NCBI GenBank assembly: GCA_050084985.1
Contig: JBITNC010000001.1
Span: forward strand, 106,392,001-106,456,000
DNA from: Nageia nagi
Lineage: Eukaryota; Pinophyta
Length of the DNA: 64,000 nucleotides
Direction of reading: 5' to 3'
Part shown: positions 37,201 through 52,200 of the stretch, in pieces
How positions within the stretch are numbered: position 1 is the first letter of the stretch
Layout of the letters: the number at the start of each line of letters is the position of its first letter
Notes under the pieces: generated by a model
The model's database searches: none
Seen by the model: only the letters and a program-made list of their open reading frames with translations
What the model was told of the DNA's origin: nothing
Translations under genes and position numbers: made by a program

Positions 37201-40200
37201 AAACATACTCTGGATCATTGACTACAGCATCTACATGGCCAACACGCTCCAATGCCTGAAACCTCAAATAGAAGTGATCTCAAAACTCATTTCATTATCA
37301 CTATAAGTTTTGATTGTATACTAAACTAGAGCAGATTTACACAAGCGGAAGCAGGTAGACCAAAAAATGTCAAAAGACTGCTGATCCCTTTAAAACATCA
37401 TTTATAATACCTTGAGTCTTGATTGAACAAGTGATGCTCTTTTGGCATTGTAACGAAACTTGTCAATGAAAGCCTGAAAAGGTAAACATCAATAACTGGT
37501 ATCTTTTTCTGGCACTTCCATGACAAAAAACATTATCTTATGGGGAAAGGGTTGTAGCTTCAGCTTTCAAATAATACAAAAGTGAAAAAGCAACCTGCAT
37601 GTGAGCCCTTGTACGCTCATTTGATTCAAATGCTTTTTGTTGATTCCGTAGACGCTCATCTCGAGTTCTCTCAAATGTATCATAGTCACCCTTGTAAGAT
37701 GTCACCTTTTGTGCATGTAAGAACAAAATATCTGTTACCACCTGAAGCAAACAATAAGATAAAACTGTCAGCTATGAGAAGGAAAACATGAAAATAAAAG
37801 AACAATATATCATAAACAAACGTTTTCTATTCACAAGGATTTTACTTGATTAAAAGTAAATATAATGCATTTAGAGTTTCGGAAGTTATAAATACCGTGT
37901 TCAGAAATTCTCTAGCATGTGAGACAACGATAAATGTTTTTGGCCATTTTAAAAGATATGATTCCAGCCATAATACTGCATGAAGATCGAGGTGATTCTG
38001 CATAATGATTTCATAGTGTCAGGATCTAAGAAAATTCTCAACCTTCACTAATAGATCTTACAATCCCGAACAATAATCAACATTGCTTCATAGTTATTGA
38101 GATTTCTCAGCAAGCATTATAAGCAATTACAGTGGGTTCGTCAAGTAAAAGCAAATCAGGCTCTATAAAAAGAGCACGCGCAAGTGCTATCCTCATTCGC
38201 CACCCTCCAGAGAATGACTTTGTTGGCATCTTTTGCATTTCTTGGGTGAAACTCAGTCCCTACATAATTAAAAAAAATTAAATGCGAACATTAATAAGAA
38301 GGTTTGATTAGTATAAGAAGCTAGATTCATTTATATAAATATTAAATCATGCAAATCAAAGATATAGTTTTCTTTTCTATACCATTGCCAGATGAAAATT
38401 AGCATCAACCAACCACCACCTGATTCATTAGAACCTCATGGCTATAATAGATTATTGCACTGAGCCATGGTTTTAACTCATGCAAAACTAAGATGAGGAG
38501 GAATATCACAAATCATCAGCAAGCAACATGCTAAGAGTAGATGATAAAGTTATCAACTGTAGGAACATGAATGAATAGACCGTCCAACTTTCTAATGTAA
38601 TTAAATAGCTTCTTCTATATATGCAATGGTGCATGCTTACTGTAGGAGTGCTATCATAATTGCAACAGACATGCCTAACAAAAAATTTAAAAAACTTTGT
38701 TATTTATTTTATTCATTACTCATTGATGTATTGCTAACTAAATTACATTTTATGCCCAAGTCCTGATGTTCCTTGTTTGTGTTCAAGTCCTATGTCCAGT
38801 GCAATTTACAAGTTTCCCCATGATCAGGGCAAACATCTAGTGTTGTTGGTAAGAAAAATGAATAAAAATCAAGGAAAACATATGCAGAGGTGAATATTGG
38901 AACCATAATTTCAGTTTAAGTACCTAGCCACAAATCTTATGAAGCCTGTTTAGTGCATAAAGCCATTGAATGGACTACATGATTGTTGATTGCTCTTAGA
39001 GCACATAACAAGGACGGAGTATTTGCATAGTATAAAGTTGAGCAGAGTTTAAGCCTGTCAAATTGTATTTAAGAATATTTATCATAGCTTGCAAGCGACT
39101 CATAAATTTTGCAACAACAAAAGATAGAAATGCTGCTTGATGAGATCAAAGCCTGCGAACAGCACTCCACATGATGCTTTTTTGTGAAGAAGTTGCCATT
39201 ATGATCATTTTCTGTAAAAGTGGCTATTATCTTATCAGAAACAGATGTATGGATAAAAAGCAATTGTCTGCTGCCATTTGGTCCATAGCAAGAAGTCAAG
39301 ACATTGTGCAAATAACACGCATGTGAACTTCTACATTAAATCATTTCTAGAACTACTAATTTTGCAAGTTGGCAACAACGTTGAAGATCCATGATAGTAG
39401 CAATATTTGTATAGAAGGGAGGTCTGATCCTAAGAACATGGGCCCATCTTAGGGTATAAGAGGTCTTCTCTTAAACCTTCATCACCTTGGTCACCAACCA
39501 TGTCAATGCAATTCAGATGTTACAATAAAAAAATCTACTTAGGAAACAAAAAGTTATTGAAATGATCAGGCATTCTAGGTATATCATTTTGATCTCCAGC
39601 ATCCTACATTTTGAACTTCAGACTAAGTTGACAAAATACATATATAGTAGAAAGAGACAACAGAATCCCCTTCCAGAAAACATGTCTAACTCTGATGAAA
39701 GTCAAAACCTTAGAGGTAATCGTAGAATCACAAGGAGTGTTTCAAAAAAGCCTGATGTTGGACAAAGACATGTTGGAAGACCAAGTGAGGGAGAGATCAG
39801 AGAAAAAGAAACTGCTAGAGAGGTTGCTGATGGTAAACAACAAACAATAGATGGCTTCGGGAGAGGTTTACTTTTGAAGCAAGGAAAGAAACGAGGTTCC
39901 TGTAGAAGAGCTTAGATTGCAACGCTACAGCTGTGGTAGCTGAATTATTTTGGAATAGCTTATGTATAGAATTGGGTCCAAGTTGTGGATTCTATGTAGG
40001 GTATTAAATGTACATCCTGTTCTATACAAAATAAACAGTGGCAGGACGTTGCCGATAATGTTACAAATATGTTTTTACAGGTTTTGGGTACCTGTATAAA
40101 AAAACCCTCAAGTTACCAAATGGCCTTGTTTTGGTCCCGACCAAAAAAAAAAACATATATAGTACCTCCGACATCTGGAAAAAATCACAAATATAAAATA

Positions 40201-43200
40201 ACACTACTACAACTAACAATGGAATATTCTAGAACTTACTGCAAGAATAGAAGCTGCACGAGCCTCAGCAGAGTCAGCATCAATATATTCAAGCCTTTTA
40301 TATATCTGTGCAAGCCTCTCAGACACAGGATCCTTATCCTCATTAACTCCTTTATCCTTCTCCACTTCTTTCTGAGTTATAATAAAGCATGTTAGTATCT
40401 TCTAATAAAGAGATGTATAAAACAAACTATACTATTTTGCTTGATAGATAAAACTTCTAACTTCCATAAAAAGCAATTACAAAACAGTCATTAACAACAA
40501 ATAAAATGTCATTTGTAAGACAAGCCACAGCATACCTGTTGTGCAACCAATCTAGCTTCTTCCTCCAAGAGTTGTGTTCTTTCTATATCAGTATTTAGCA
40601 CACACTGAAGAGCTGTAGTATTATCACCAACTACCTCTTGCTCCACATGTAAAATTTGCAAGTTCTTGGGGATACCATCAATTGCATGCATAGCCATATG
40701 TCTAAGCAAGGTTGTCTTTCCAGTGCCGTTTCTTCCAATAAGACCTGAAAAGGCAGGAATTAGTAAAGGAAACACTGCTTCAGATTAATAAAAAAGCGCA
40801 GCTGAGAGTTCCCTTTTCAAAAGAAGAAATTCGAGAAAATCAAGCCAAATAAAAGAGAAAAGAAAATATAATCAGAAACAGAATGATAAGACCCGTAATT
40901 ACTTCCATTTGCAATTAAAAATGAAAAGGAACAAGGAGAAACTGGTCTGCAGTTAGCACAGCAAGGCCACATCCATGTAACACTTGGATGGGTTAAACAA
41001 TATTCAAAACATTATAAATTAAAAAAAGCTGTCTCAATTTCAGATTCCATCTGGCTGCTTGCAAGACAAACAAGAATAACTACCAAACTTGTGGACTAAC
41101 GAATAGAAGATAATGAGAACGTGTTACCAGTTCCAAAGCATCACATATATAGGTAAAGAATTAAAAAAATAACAGTTAAAAAAGTCAGCATGTCTTTATT
41201 AAATAGACAATGCAATCAAAATCAATCAATCAGACTCGAACATTAAACACTTTGATTAGACGGAGAAAAAATGAAAAGCCCTCTTATGGCAGGCACAGCT
41301 TGTAATCATTATACCTTATTCTATTGTGAACAAAAACAATATCAGGTAACCATAACAACAGAAGGGAGGCCCTATAGATGATGGGTGATACTGTACCCTG
41401 ATATTGTAATGAGGAAAAAGGTTATGCAGTATAGAAATTAATTAGTATGCTATATAAATAAATCAGTGGATACAAAAGGTGGTGGTAAGACTTCAGAAGG
41501 GAGGCCCTATAGATGATGGGTGATACTGTACCCTGATATTGTAATGAGGAAAAAGGTTATGCAGTATAGAAATTAATTAGTATGCTATATAAATAAATCA
41601 GTGGATACAAAAGGTGGTGGTAAGACTTCAGACATTAGAAAGTGATTTTGGGAATCTAAGAATGAAGAAGAATGAAAATGTCCAAGACTCTTTTACTAGA
41701 TCCAAGTTATCATCGAGTATACTCACTCTCACCAAGAAGAATATATTGAGAACAAAATAGTGTAGAAGATCTTGAAATCTCCCTTCCAAATTTGATGAGT
41801 GGTAATAGACATTAAAGAAAGTAAGTATTTAACCAGATTGCTTTTTATTGAGTTGTTAGGTTCATTGCAATCATTTGAAGATCAAATGAAAAGGCCAAAG
41901 TAGGCCCTAAAGAAAGCATTGCAGTCAACAATTAAGACCGAGGAATAAACAGCCTTCTCAATCATAAAAAATAAGAGATACTTACACCTGCAATGTAAGA
42001 AGAGGCTCTTTTGATCAGAGGAACATCCAATGTAGGTGAATGTGAGCCATACGACACTATGAATGATACCTCCATCTTTTCCGTTTGTGATATGGTGAAG
42101 GAATGTTATAAGAATATTTGGAAGTTAGGTATTAGGTATCTTTTTGTTGAATGTGATACTAGCAAGGAGCTAGATGTGATGGGAAACAGGATTATTGCAG
42201 TACAAACACAGCAAGGAAAGATGGAATATATCCATGATACTATGTTCTAATTTCTAGGATCAAACAAACCTTTTGAGTATTAGCCAACTTATTTCAATAA
42301 GGATAATTTTGGAGATAAACATTGTATGAGTTTTGAAAAGACAAACAACTTTCATCTTGTTGCACATGTTCCTATAATGGTGAACCACATGCTGTTGAAA
42401 CTGCCTCCAGGTATATCTATATAATTGAAGATTCATTGGTGTGGGATAAGAGGTTCACAAAATTTTCAAATGTATGAACTTGCCCCAAAGAAATCATGTG
42501 ATGGGAAAACCAAAACGCAACCCTAGCTGATTTTTCGCAAAGGATTATCGACAACTAGAATTGTGAAATTCTGCACAAATATTATTTAAATTGCAAACTT
42601 TGAATATCTTTATATGGCCAAATCTCAGAAATCATGTGATGGGAAAACCAAAACGCAACCCTAGCTGATTTTTCGCAAAGGATTATCGACAACTAGAATT
42701 GTGAAATTCTACACAAATATTATTTAAATTGCAAACTTTGAATATCTTTATATGGCCAAATCTCTCTCACCAATTATCAATTCCAAGTAGAGAATCAGGC
42801 CTACGCTTATGCATGACCTCCTCTTCAATTCAACCAGATAGGTTTGGTAACCGATTCTTTGATGCATGAAATCACACAATCTTATCTACGCCATTGGAGA
42901 AGCCCTAACCTTCAATTCAACTATAATAGAAATTCCTTACAGCTTTGATACTATGATAAAAGGTGTAGGGGTTTCAAAAAATTGAACACCTCAAGCATTC
43001 CATACAAAGCAAGTATTAAAGCAAATAAAAATACTTCAACGAAACAGTAAACTGAATGAAGAGTTGATGATTTTTCACGTTCAATGACTTTGAAGATTGG
43101 AAGGCAATATTACAAACTTTTACAAAACGTATATTAAGTTTCAAATGAATGAGAATGAGTACATTATCCAAGGCTATAAACCTGGGTCATGCAAATGGGG

Positions 43201-46200
43201 TCTTACCTCTAATGTAAACAGGGAAAGAAAGGGAAACACGAATTTGAAATATGTTATGATGCCGCTAAAGGAGTTCATAAATAAAAAAGGATATAGGTGC
43301 CCTCTAAAAGACAGGGAAGACTACAATTGCTGGCCTAATATTCAAACATGTTTGAAGAACTACCCATCAGCTTGTATCACTCACAAATCAACAATATATG
43401 GTTCAGTTGGAGTATACAAAGCCCATTATAACCACACACTGTCTGATCTGTGAATCCTAGTCGTCTATGACCTTTTAGTCTCACCAAATACGGATTTAGC
43501 ACACGTCTCTTAAGTGTTTGCAAAATCAAATTAAGAAACTATAAATCAATCATAAGTTGCTAACTAAGTACAGAAAGAGAGATAAAACATCGTCACCACA
43601 TAAAAAAGACACCAATTTTACCTTGGGGAAACCTCTCTCAGGAAGAAAACCCCAACAACAAACAAAAGCTCTTCTTCTCCTTGAAGATGAAATACAAAAA
43701 TGTCCTTTCAAAAGACCACTCAAAATGCTCTCCAAACAAGCTACAAGATTGCATCCAAGACTACAATGGAAGTCTTATAATATATCCTCAATAAGTCTTC
43801 TCTCTCTAAATAAAATAACACGCAAAATTCCATTGTATTTGACTTATAAATGGGTTTTCCGTCCATGATTCTTTAATTTTCCGACCATGAATTCTCTAAT
43901 TTTCCATCCGCGAATTCTCTGGTTTTCTGTCCGTGAATTCTCTTGTTTTCCGTCCATGAGTTCTCTGGTTTTCCATCCATGAATTCTCTAATTTCTATCT
44001 GTGAATTCTTCACATGAATTCTTTGTCCATAAATTCTCCATCCATGATCTACATTTGTTCTGCATGATTTTTTTGTTCGTTTGATTTTTCCATGGATTCT
44101 TCAGCATGAATCCGTCTGTGTGATTTGTCCATGGATTCTTCCTCATGAATTCTTGATTCTGTCCATGTGATTTCTCTAGCCGCAACTAGGATCTTCCATT
44201 CTACGTGTTTAGGATCTTCTATTCCACATGAATTTTTTGACCTACTCTCCATGGATTCTTGTGTGTAAATTCTTAATTCCTTTCATTTCTTTGGCTACGA
44301 CTAGGATCTTCTACAGATAGTGTTTGGGAATTTCTCTTAATTTTGCATAGGATTTGTTCACATCTTGGATTTTCTCAATTGCATCTCCTTTTCGCATGAG
44401 ATTTATCTTATCCTCTTTGCATGACTAGGATTTGATTCGCACGACTAGGGTCTGATCCACGTTGTGTTTTCTATCTCACGATACGGCTTGTGTCACATCA
44501 AACACTAGTGCAATGTATTCACCCTTAGACAAACCGCTCCCACCGAATTCTCCACTACACCTTTGTGTTAGTGCAGGAGGTTCTTCTAAAATTCATCTCC
44601 CCTACATCAGTTTTGGCAAACGTATGTCCAAGCTTGATAATGCAAACCTCTGTTTAATAGATCAATTGTTCTCTCTTCTTGCAACATACATAGCGCAACA
44701 AAACTTGATTGAGAAACTCAATTCTGACCTCACAAATCAGCTCTCATCTCTCTTGACTGTTTCATATAAACAACAAAATGTCATCAATATCTTACAGGCA
44801 AAGGAGGAAATTCTAATCAAAGACTTGTCCAAATGTTCCAGCTTACCTCCCATTGCCTTTCATGACGAACTCTCCTCCATCCGAGAACTCCTTTCCAACA
44901 AGGAATCTCAAACTTCTTTGGTTGAGAAATTGCAAGAACAATGTTCTTGGACAGAAGTGGTCAAAGGGAAAGGATCCAAACCTCCTCCTATCGTTTTGTC
45001 AATAGTAAAGGAAATTTTTTATGAAGAAAAATGGAGACAATCCAAGACTCTTAATCTTGGAATCAAGGGTCTACCGCTAGGAGAAAATCCATCAAAGACT
45101 GCATTGAACTTCATACATGTCACCTTGAACCATCCTGAAATACCAATTGACAAATCTTGGATTGCCCAAGACTCGTCTCTGACTATTTGTCTTCCTACTA
45201 CAAAACATAGACTCTCCATTCTATGCACTAAGATTTTCCCCTCTCTACCAAAATGCATTTATGTTGATGAAGACCTCACCAGAATGCAATCACAAGAAAT
45301 CTTCTCAACTAGAAAGGAGGTATAGAAAGCAAAAAAAATGTAAGTGGACAGTCATCAGAAATTGTAGAGTAGTGATTAGAGGCACACCTCCTTCCACTAG
45401 TCTAGCAATGGCCCCTACCCCTCCCACCCCCTCAGCATCTAAATGACGACAACAAGATACCCCTTCAGAGCTTTCGCTTACAATTTGGAACTATAATGGC
45501 ATGTTAATGTCCTCCCAGGACAAGTACATGATGTCATCCACAAGGTAGATTTGGTTCTTTTCATCGAAACACACGAGAGTTTTGTTAAGGTGCTTCCATC
45601 TTTTTCTGGATACACATGGATTTCTACATATTGGACTTTAGGTCATCCACACGACATCAATCGTGGTTCAAGTGGGGGGCCTTTCTAGTCTTTGATCATC
45701 TACTCCTTGGGATTCGTGTGGAGGGTATTGACAACTTTGCACATTACATTTGGATCTCCCTATCAAGAGCTCCACCACTTAGGAGAGTTTATTCGCCGAC
45801 TACTACTTCCTACTAGTGACTTCCTCCTACTCCATTCAAGGTTCAAGGGAGTCTTTGTATCTGGACCTCTTTCTTGAGATTACTAGATACTCCTTACAAG
45901 GTGAGATCATGCTCTTGGGTGACTTCAATGGTAGGACAAGGAATATGCAAGCTCAGTACATCGATAGCACGACTAATCCACTCCATCTCTATGCATTAGA
46001 TTGAGTCTTCCATATTCATAGAGATTCAGCACATTCCTTGCCCCCCTTAGGTTTTGGCAGATTCCTACTTAAGCTCTACGAGGTATATAACCTTCTAATC
46101 CTAAACGGTATTGCTCGATTCCCCCAATCCAGCTACCACACTTGTTTCCCCCATGTCAATGACTCCAATGTCATTGACTACATCCTTTCCAATCCTGCTC

Positions 46201-49200
46201 TTGTCCCCCATCGCCCCTCATCTCCCCATTGAAAACCATGCCCATCTAAACCTCTCCTTGCCCCTCCTAACTTCTTGGCCCCCTCAAACCCACCTCGCAC
46301 CATCATTCTGGCTACCGAAGGTACCGCCAAGTACCAGCATAGACTACATGGTTCGTAAGCCTTGGCATCGAACTTATGGGAAGCACCCCTATCTGGTAAG
46401 ACCACTCACGACACATCCCGCTCGTCTAGCCGACTCCGCCTATCCGTCAAGTACTTAGTTACATAATACCCGAGGCCTCCTACCTCCTGGGCATGATCCA
46501 ATCCCTTGGAACATCGAATTGTCATAGTTATCAGAGACGTGGTGCTCACCACCCAACCTGCGACCTTCATACAGGTTTCACCCCTACTATCCCCCTAAGC
46601 TTTATTCACCTTACTGGCCCGTGCAGTCCAACCATAGGAACGGATTCTCTCACTCTTGTCCGCCATGGTTCTTAAGATACGATAGTCCAGTCCATAATGG
46701 ATCCTCGTGTACTAGAGGTGGTGCTCTAAGTACACTCACCACCCCAAGAGAGATTGCCCTCTCATATTCTCCCCCACTTAAAGATGTTGACGACCTTGTT
46801 AATGTAATATACCGAAGGCACAAAATGGGCCTTTGGTAACGACCTGCTCAATTGCGCCACCAATACTGCTCATGGCCTTCAGCGAGGAACTCTTGTATCT
46901 TATTTTCGAAGTTCCACAAGCTCTCCGCTCTTTCCCAAGTATCATTTTCAATGATCTCACCTTCCTAGGCGACAAGATACTCAGTTTTCTTTATCTTCCC
47001 AAAACCCCTTGTTCGCACACCCTTGATTTCCTTTACTATCTTCTGCAGTTTATCAACAATTCCAATAGGTGGGCATGTGGGAACCATTCTCTATCGATTC
47101 TCTAAGTCTTCCACACAAGGTCTCAACTGACTGACATGGAAAACATTATGCATGTTTAGATGGTTGGGTAGTTGAATCATGTATGCTACTTTCCCAATAC
47201 GTTTTATCACCCTAAAAGGCCCATCATACCGTCTTGTAAGTGACTTTGATGTTCCAAGCGCAAATTTGAAATGATCTCCATCGATCCTCAAGAACACCAA
47301 GTCTCCAATCTTAAACTCCAACTCATGTCTCCCTTCATCTACATTCTTCCTCATCCTCTCCTAAGCTTGTAGTAAATACTCCCTTGCATTATCTACCCTT
47401 TCTTTCCAATCTTCTAAGTATCGGGCTGCTCACGAACAGGTGCTATAATACTCAGGAACAACCATGTGGGGAGCGATCGGTTGCCTTCTCGTGGCCAATT
47501 TAAAGGGTGTAAACTTGCTTGAGGCTGACTTCTAACTATTATAACAAAATTGAGCTATGTCTAGCAAGTCTGGCCAATTTGATTGATCGACAGTCACATA
47601 GTATCTCAGATACTCCTCCAAGATACTGTTTTTTTTCTTTGTCTAACCATCAATCTGTGGGTGACAACTAGTCAGCATTAACAACTTAGTACCCATTATC
47701 CTAAATAACTCTAACTAGAAATTGCTAGTGAACATAGCATCTCTATCTGATACAATATTCAACGGTATTCCTCGGTACTTTACCACATACTTGAAGAAAT
47801 AATTGGTTGTTGATGCTGCTTCACAGGGATACTTGCAAGGTATAAAGGTTGCATACTTCGAAAACCTATCTACCACCACCATGATGCTTATGTATCTCCG
47901 AACATCTTGTAAATTGGTAATGAAGTCCAATTGACACTGACCCAAGGTCTAATTGGTACAAAGAGGGGTTGAAGCAAGCCTGTTGGTCGTCTCCTTTCAC
48001 TCCTATCCTGCTGACACAACAAACAACTCCTTACATAGCTCTCCACATCCTTAAATGTATTCGGCCAATAGAACCCTCTTAACAACAAGGCCAACATTCG
48101 ATCTCTCCTAGGATGTCCTGCCCAAGGTGAGTCATGACACTCCAACTCCTTCCTCAACCCATCCCACTTTGGCAATAAACTCTATTGGCTCTGTACAGTA
48201 GCAAACCCATGCGGATTCCGAACTTACTCAATCGGTTTACTCCTACAAACTTATCAACTGAAGCCATCATGGCTTTGGCTTAAGGGTCTTTCTCCATTCC
48301 TTCCCATATTCTTGAAATCAGGTCTCCCAAGAGTTGCACTTGACCCTGTTGATTTGGTTGTTCATTGTCTTTACTCAATTCTTCCTAGCCTTTTACCATT
48401 GCTATGAGGGCACGAGGTGGTTTCTCCTTCACTTGAGTTGGGACAAGCTCCTGCAAGTCCTCACCTTCCTCCTTGAATTGCGACTTGCAACTCAAGGCAT
48501 CTACCATAGCATTTTTCTTCCCTAGTTATATCTGAATTCCCATCATACTCAGCTATGAAATTTGCCCATCTCTCCTTGCCCATCAACTTACTAGACGTTT
48601 TGAAGTAAATGTTGGAAATATTGTCAGTTTTAACCACAAAGGGAGTCCCCAAGAGGTAGTGTCTCCAAACTCTCAAACAATGTAACAGCCACCATCTCCT
48701 TATCATGTGCGGGGTAATTCTTCTCCGCATCTTTCAACTTCCGAGACTCATAAGTGATAGGATGCCCATCCTGAATCAAGACTCCACCAATTCCATAATC
48801 TGACGCATATGTGTGCACCTCAAAAGGTTTAGAGAAGTCAGGCAAGGCCAACATTGCAAACGTTGTGAGCTTACTCTTCAATTCATCAAACGCCCTTTGC
48901 CTAACTTCTGTCCAAAACCACCTTGTTCCTTTTCTCAACAACTGAGTAAGAGGTGTGGCAATCTTGGAATACCCAAACACAAACTTCTTATAGTAGTTGG
49001 CCAAGCCCAAGAATTGCCTTAGTTGGTGAATGTCCTTCGGAAGCTCCCAATCTCGGATAGCATCCAATTTTTTCATCTCAGGCTTAATCTTTGTGTTGAT
49101 TATTGTTACAAAATAGAGCATGCACATATAAGTTCCTCACTTATGGATAACTGAACCGTGCCAAAAAACACATAAGAGTTCCTCACACATGGATAACTGA

Positions 49201-52200
49201 ACAGTGCTAGATTGGCCAATCTTTTTGCTTTAACAATTTGTATAAGTTCCTCACGCAGAGTGAACTTACCACAAAGGTGTACAACAAAATCAACACTATA
49301 CAGCACAAAATCCTCCTAGGGGTGAAGTTGTCATCACAAACATGAATTCAACACCAAAATTCAAACTTCACTCCCCCTTGAGAGCAAATTCACCAACCCA
49401 ATAGCACCCCTAAGCTTACAAAACTGAGCTTCCAAGAGGGACTTGGTGAACAAATCAACGAAGTTGAAGGTGGATGGACAATACTCCAGATGTATGATGC
49501 CATCATGAACCTTCTTCCTAATAAAATGTGCCTAAATTTCCACATGTTTTGTTCTCTCATGGAACATAGGATTCTTAGCCAAAGAGATCGCCAACTGATT
49601 GCTTGGAAAAATCAAAGATGAGCCACTTTGCTCATACCCAATTTCTTTCAGAAGATGCCTTAGCCAAATGGCTTCCTAAGCTGCAACAGACATGGCACGG
49701 TATTCAACTTCTATGTTGGAAAGAGAAACAATAAGTTGCTTCTTGGAAGCCCAAGAGATAGCACCTGAACCAATGCTAAATACATACACAGAGGTTGATT
49801 TCTTGTCATCTGTATCTCCCCCATAGTTAGAATCTGAGAATCCAAAGAGAACAAGCGAAAGCAACTTAGAATACTTGAGAGCAAGATCTTTAGTCCCTGC
49901 AACGTACCTCAAGATTTGCTTAACAGCATTGAGGTACTCAACATATGGTTTCTGCATGAATCGTGCCATCAGATTCACTTCAAAAGCAATATCTAACCTA
50001 AAAATAGTCAAATACAAAAGACTACCAATTAATTGCTTATAAGCTGTAGCATCAGCCAACTGAAAGTTGGAGCTCAGAAAAACAATGATTCCAAGAGAGA
50101 CTAAGATCGCAACATATCTACACTTCTCCATTTCAAACTTCTACCAAATGCCTGATATATACTTAAATTGACTAAGATAAGTACAATCCTTGTATTGATA
50201 CATTTGCATTCCAAAATAGTAGTGCAAGAGACCAAGATCAATCATTTCAAACATTGCCTTAAGTTTGGATATGCACTCTTGAATGATTTCTTCATTGTTC
50301 TCAGTTATCAGAAGATCATTCACATAAAGGAGAATCAAGACCATGTCTTTTCCCTGAATGAGCACATATAAATCAGTGTCAGAAAAACACTTAGAGAGAT
50401 CAATGTCTGCAAAATACCTTGAAATCTTCTTGTACCAGGCTCTAAGTGCTTGCTTAAGTTCATATAATGACTTCTTTAACTTGCACACAAAGGACTCTTT
50501 CCCTTCCATAATGAACCCTTCTAGTTGATTCATGAAGATTTCCACATCTAAGTCACCATTGAGAAATGCACTCTTGACGTCAAGTTGAAAAACTTTCCAT
50601 CTTTGAGCTGCAAAAAAAGCAAGGATAATTCTCACAATAGGCATCTTTGCCACAAGAGTAAAGGTCTCCTCATAATCTAAACCATATTTCTAAGCAAAAC
50701 CTTTGGCTACTAACCTTGCCTAGTATTTCTCAATATCCCCAACAGAATTGAATTTGATCTTGAAGATCCATTTATTGCCAATCACATTCTTCTCATTGGG
50801 ATAAAGAACCAAATCCTAAGTTTTATTTTTCATAAACGCCTCATACTCCACTTTCATGGCTTCCATCTAGCACTCGTGTTTAAAAGCTTCTTTGAAGGTT
50901 GAGGCTCATGCTTGTTGTCAATGTTGGCAAATAAGGATTTGTTCAAGGTCATGCTCCTTGTTACCTTTTGTGTTAGAGAATTTTGTTCCTAAAGTGAGTT
51001 GTCTAGATCAATATCTAACCAGCTACGTGCAACTAAAGAGTCCTTTGAATCATCAACATCCTTATTAGAAGCAGATTCTTCAGGAAGTTCATTGAACTTT
51101 ACATCCCTTGAAACAAACATGACTTTGTAGGATGGAGAGTAGAGCCTGTAGCCTCTATGCTAACTGTCATAACCCACAAAGATGCATTTTTCAGCTTTTT
51201 TGTCCAACTTTTTCCTTTTCTCAAAAACAATGTAAGAGAATGCTTCACAACCAAACACCCTAAGATGAGAAATGTTAAGTTTTCTTCCTGACCATGCCTC
51301 AAAAGGAGTTTTACCATGAATGTCTTTTGTGAGACACCTATTCAAGGTGTAAATAGTAGTGCTCACGGTTTCACACCACAAGAAACCAGGAAGATTACCC
51401 AACATGCATCTAGCCATTTTCATAATTGTTCTATATTTCCTTTTGACAACACCATTTTGCTAAGGAGTGTAAGGAATCGTAAATTGCCTCTTGATTCCAT
51501 ACTTAGCACAATAGTCATTGAACTCATTGTTGTTATATTCTCCCCCATTATCTGATTTCAACATCTTGATTTTAAGGTTAAAGTTAGTTTAATTCTCAAC
51601 AAAGGCCTTAAAAACCTTAAAACTCTCTAAGGTTTGATCCTTGTGCTCAAGTAGATACCTAAAGGTCATTCTACTAAAATCATCAATGAAAGTCAAGACG
51701 TAAGATGCTTCTCCAAACGACTTAGTCTGAAACAAACCCATCAAATCTAAATGCACAAGTTGAAGCGGTTGAGATACTCTTGTTGCCTTATCTTTTTCAA
51801 ATTTTTGTCTACGCATCTTGCCAAGAATGCATTTCTCATATAGATCAATCGAAGGAGAAACTGAAAGCAAACCTTCCACAAGTTCTTGGTCTTTCATGAC
51901 TTGAATACTCTTGTGGTTAAGGTGCCCTAAACGTTGGTGTCAAAGATTGCCTCTAGAACACACACTTGTAGCAAAACACATCTTTGATGGAACTTGATCC
52001 ACAATGTAGAGATTATCTTTTACTGATCCTTTAACTAATGTGGCAAATCCTTTCTTAATGCACCAGAATTGAGAGTCGAACTCAAAAGAGTACCCTTTTC
52101 TAGCAACTTGGATCACAAAGAGAAGGTTCATCCTAAGCTTAGGAACATAGCACATTGTCAAGAACTTTCCCGTGAATCAACACACTCCCAATTCCTTGAA

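Larger units (their letters stand above)
44046..46315 (+). mobile_element. LINE 5' half: 5' UTR, ORF1 and endonuclease
   Basis: A repetitive leader (44046-44440, with recurring CATGGATTCTT and ACTAGGATCTTC blocks) precedes ORF1 and an endonuclease region. The element stops near 46310, where gypsy LTR-like DNA begins. Its RT part is not adjacent. The LINE 3' end at 56520-57325 is on the same strand and could be its far end. Confidence 0.65.

Noticed and set aside
43097-43453. 118-codon plus-strand frame of unknown type
   Set aside because: It overlaps LTR-like DNA on the other strand. Part of it vaguely recalls a retroelement linker, but I could not support any family.
46440-46840. Small plus-strand frames between LINE endonuclease and gypsy integrase
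   Set aside because: They fall in the gypsy 3' LTR and purine tract and have no domain similarity.
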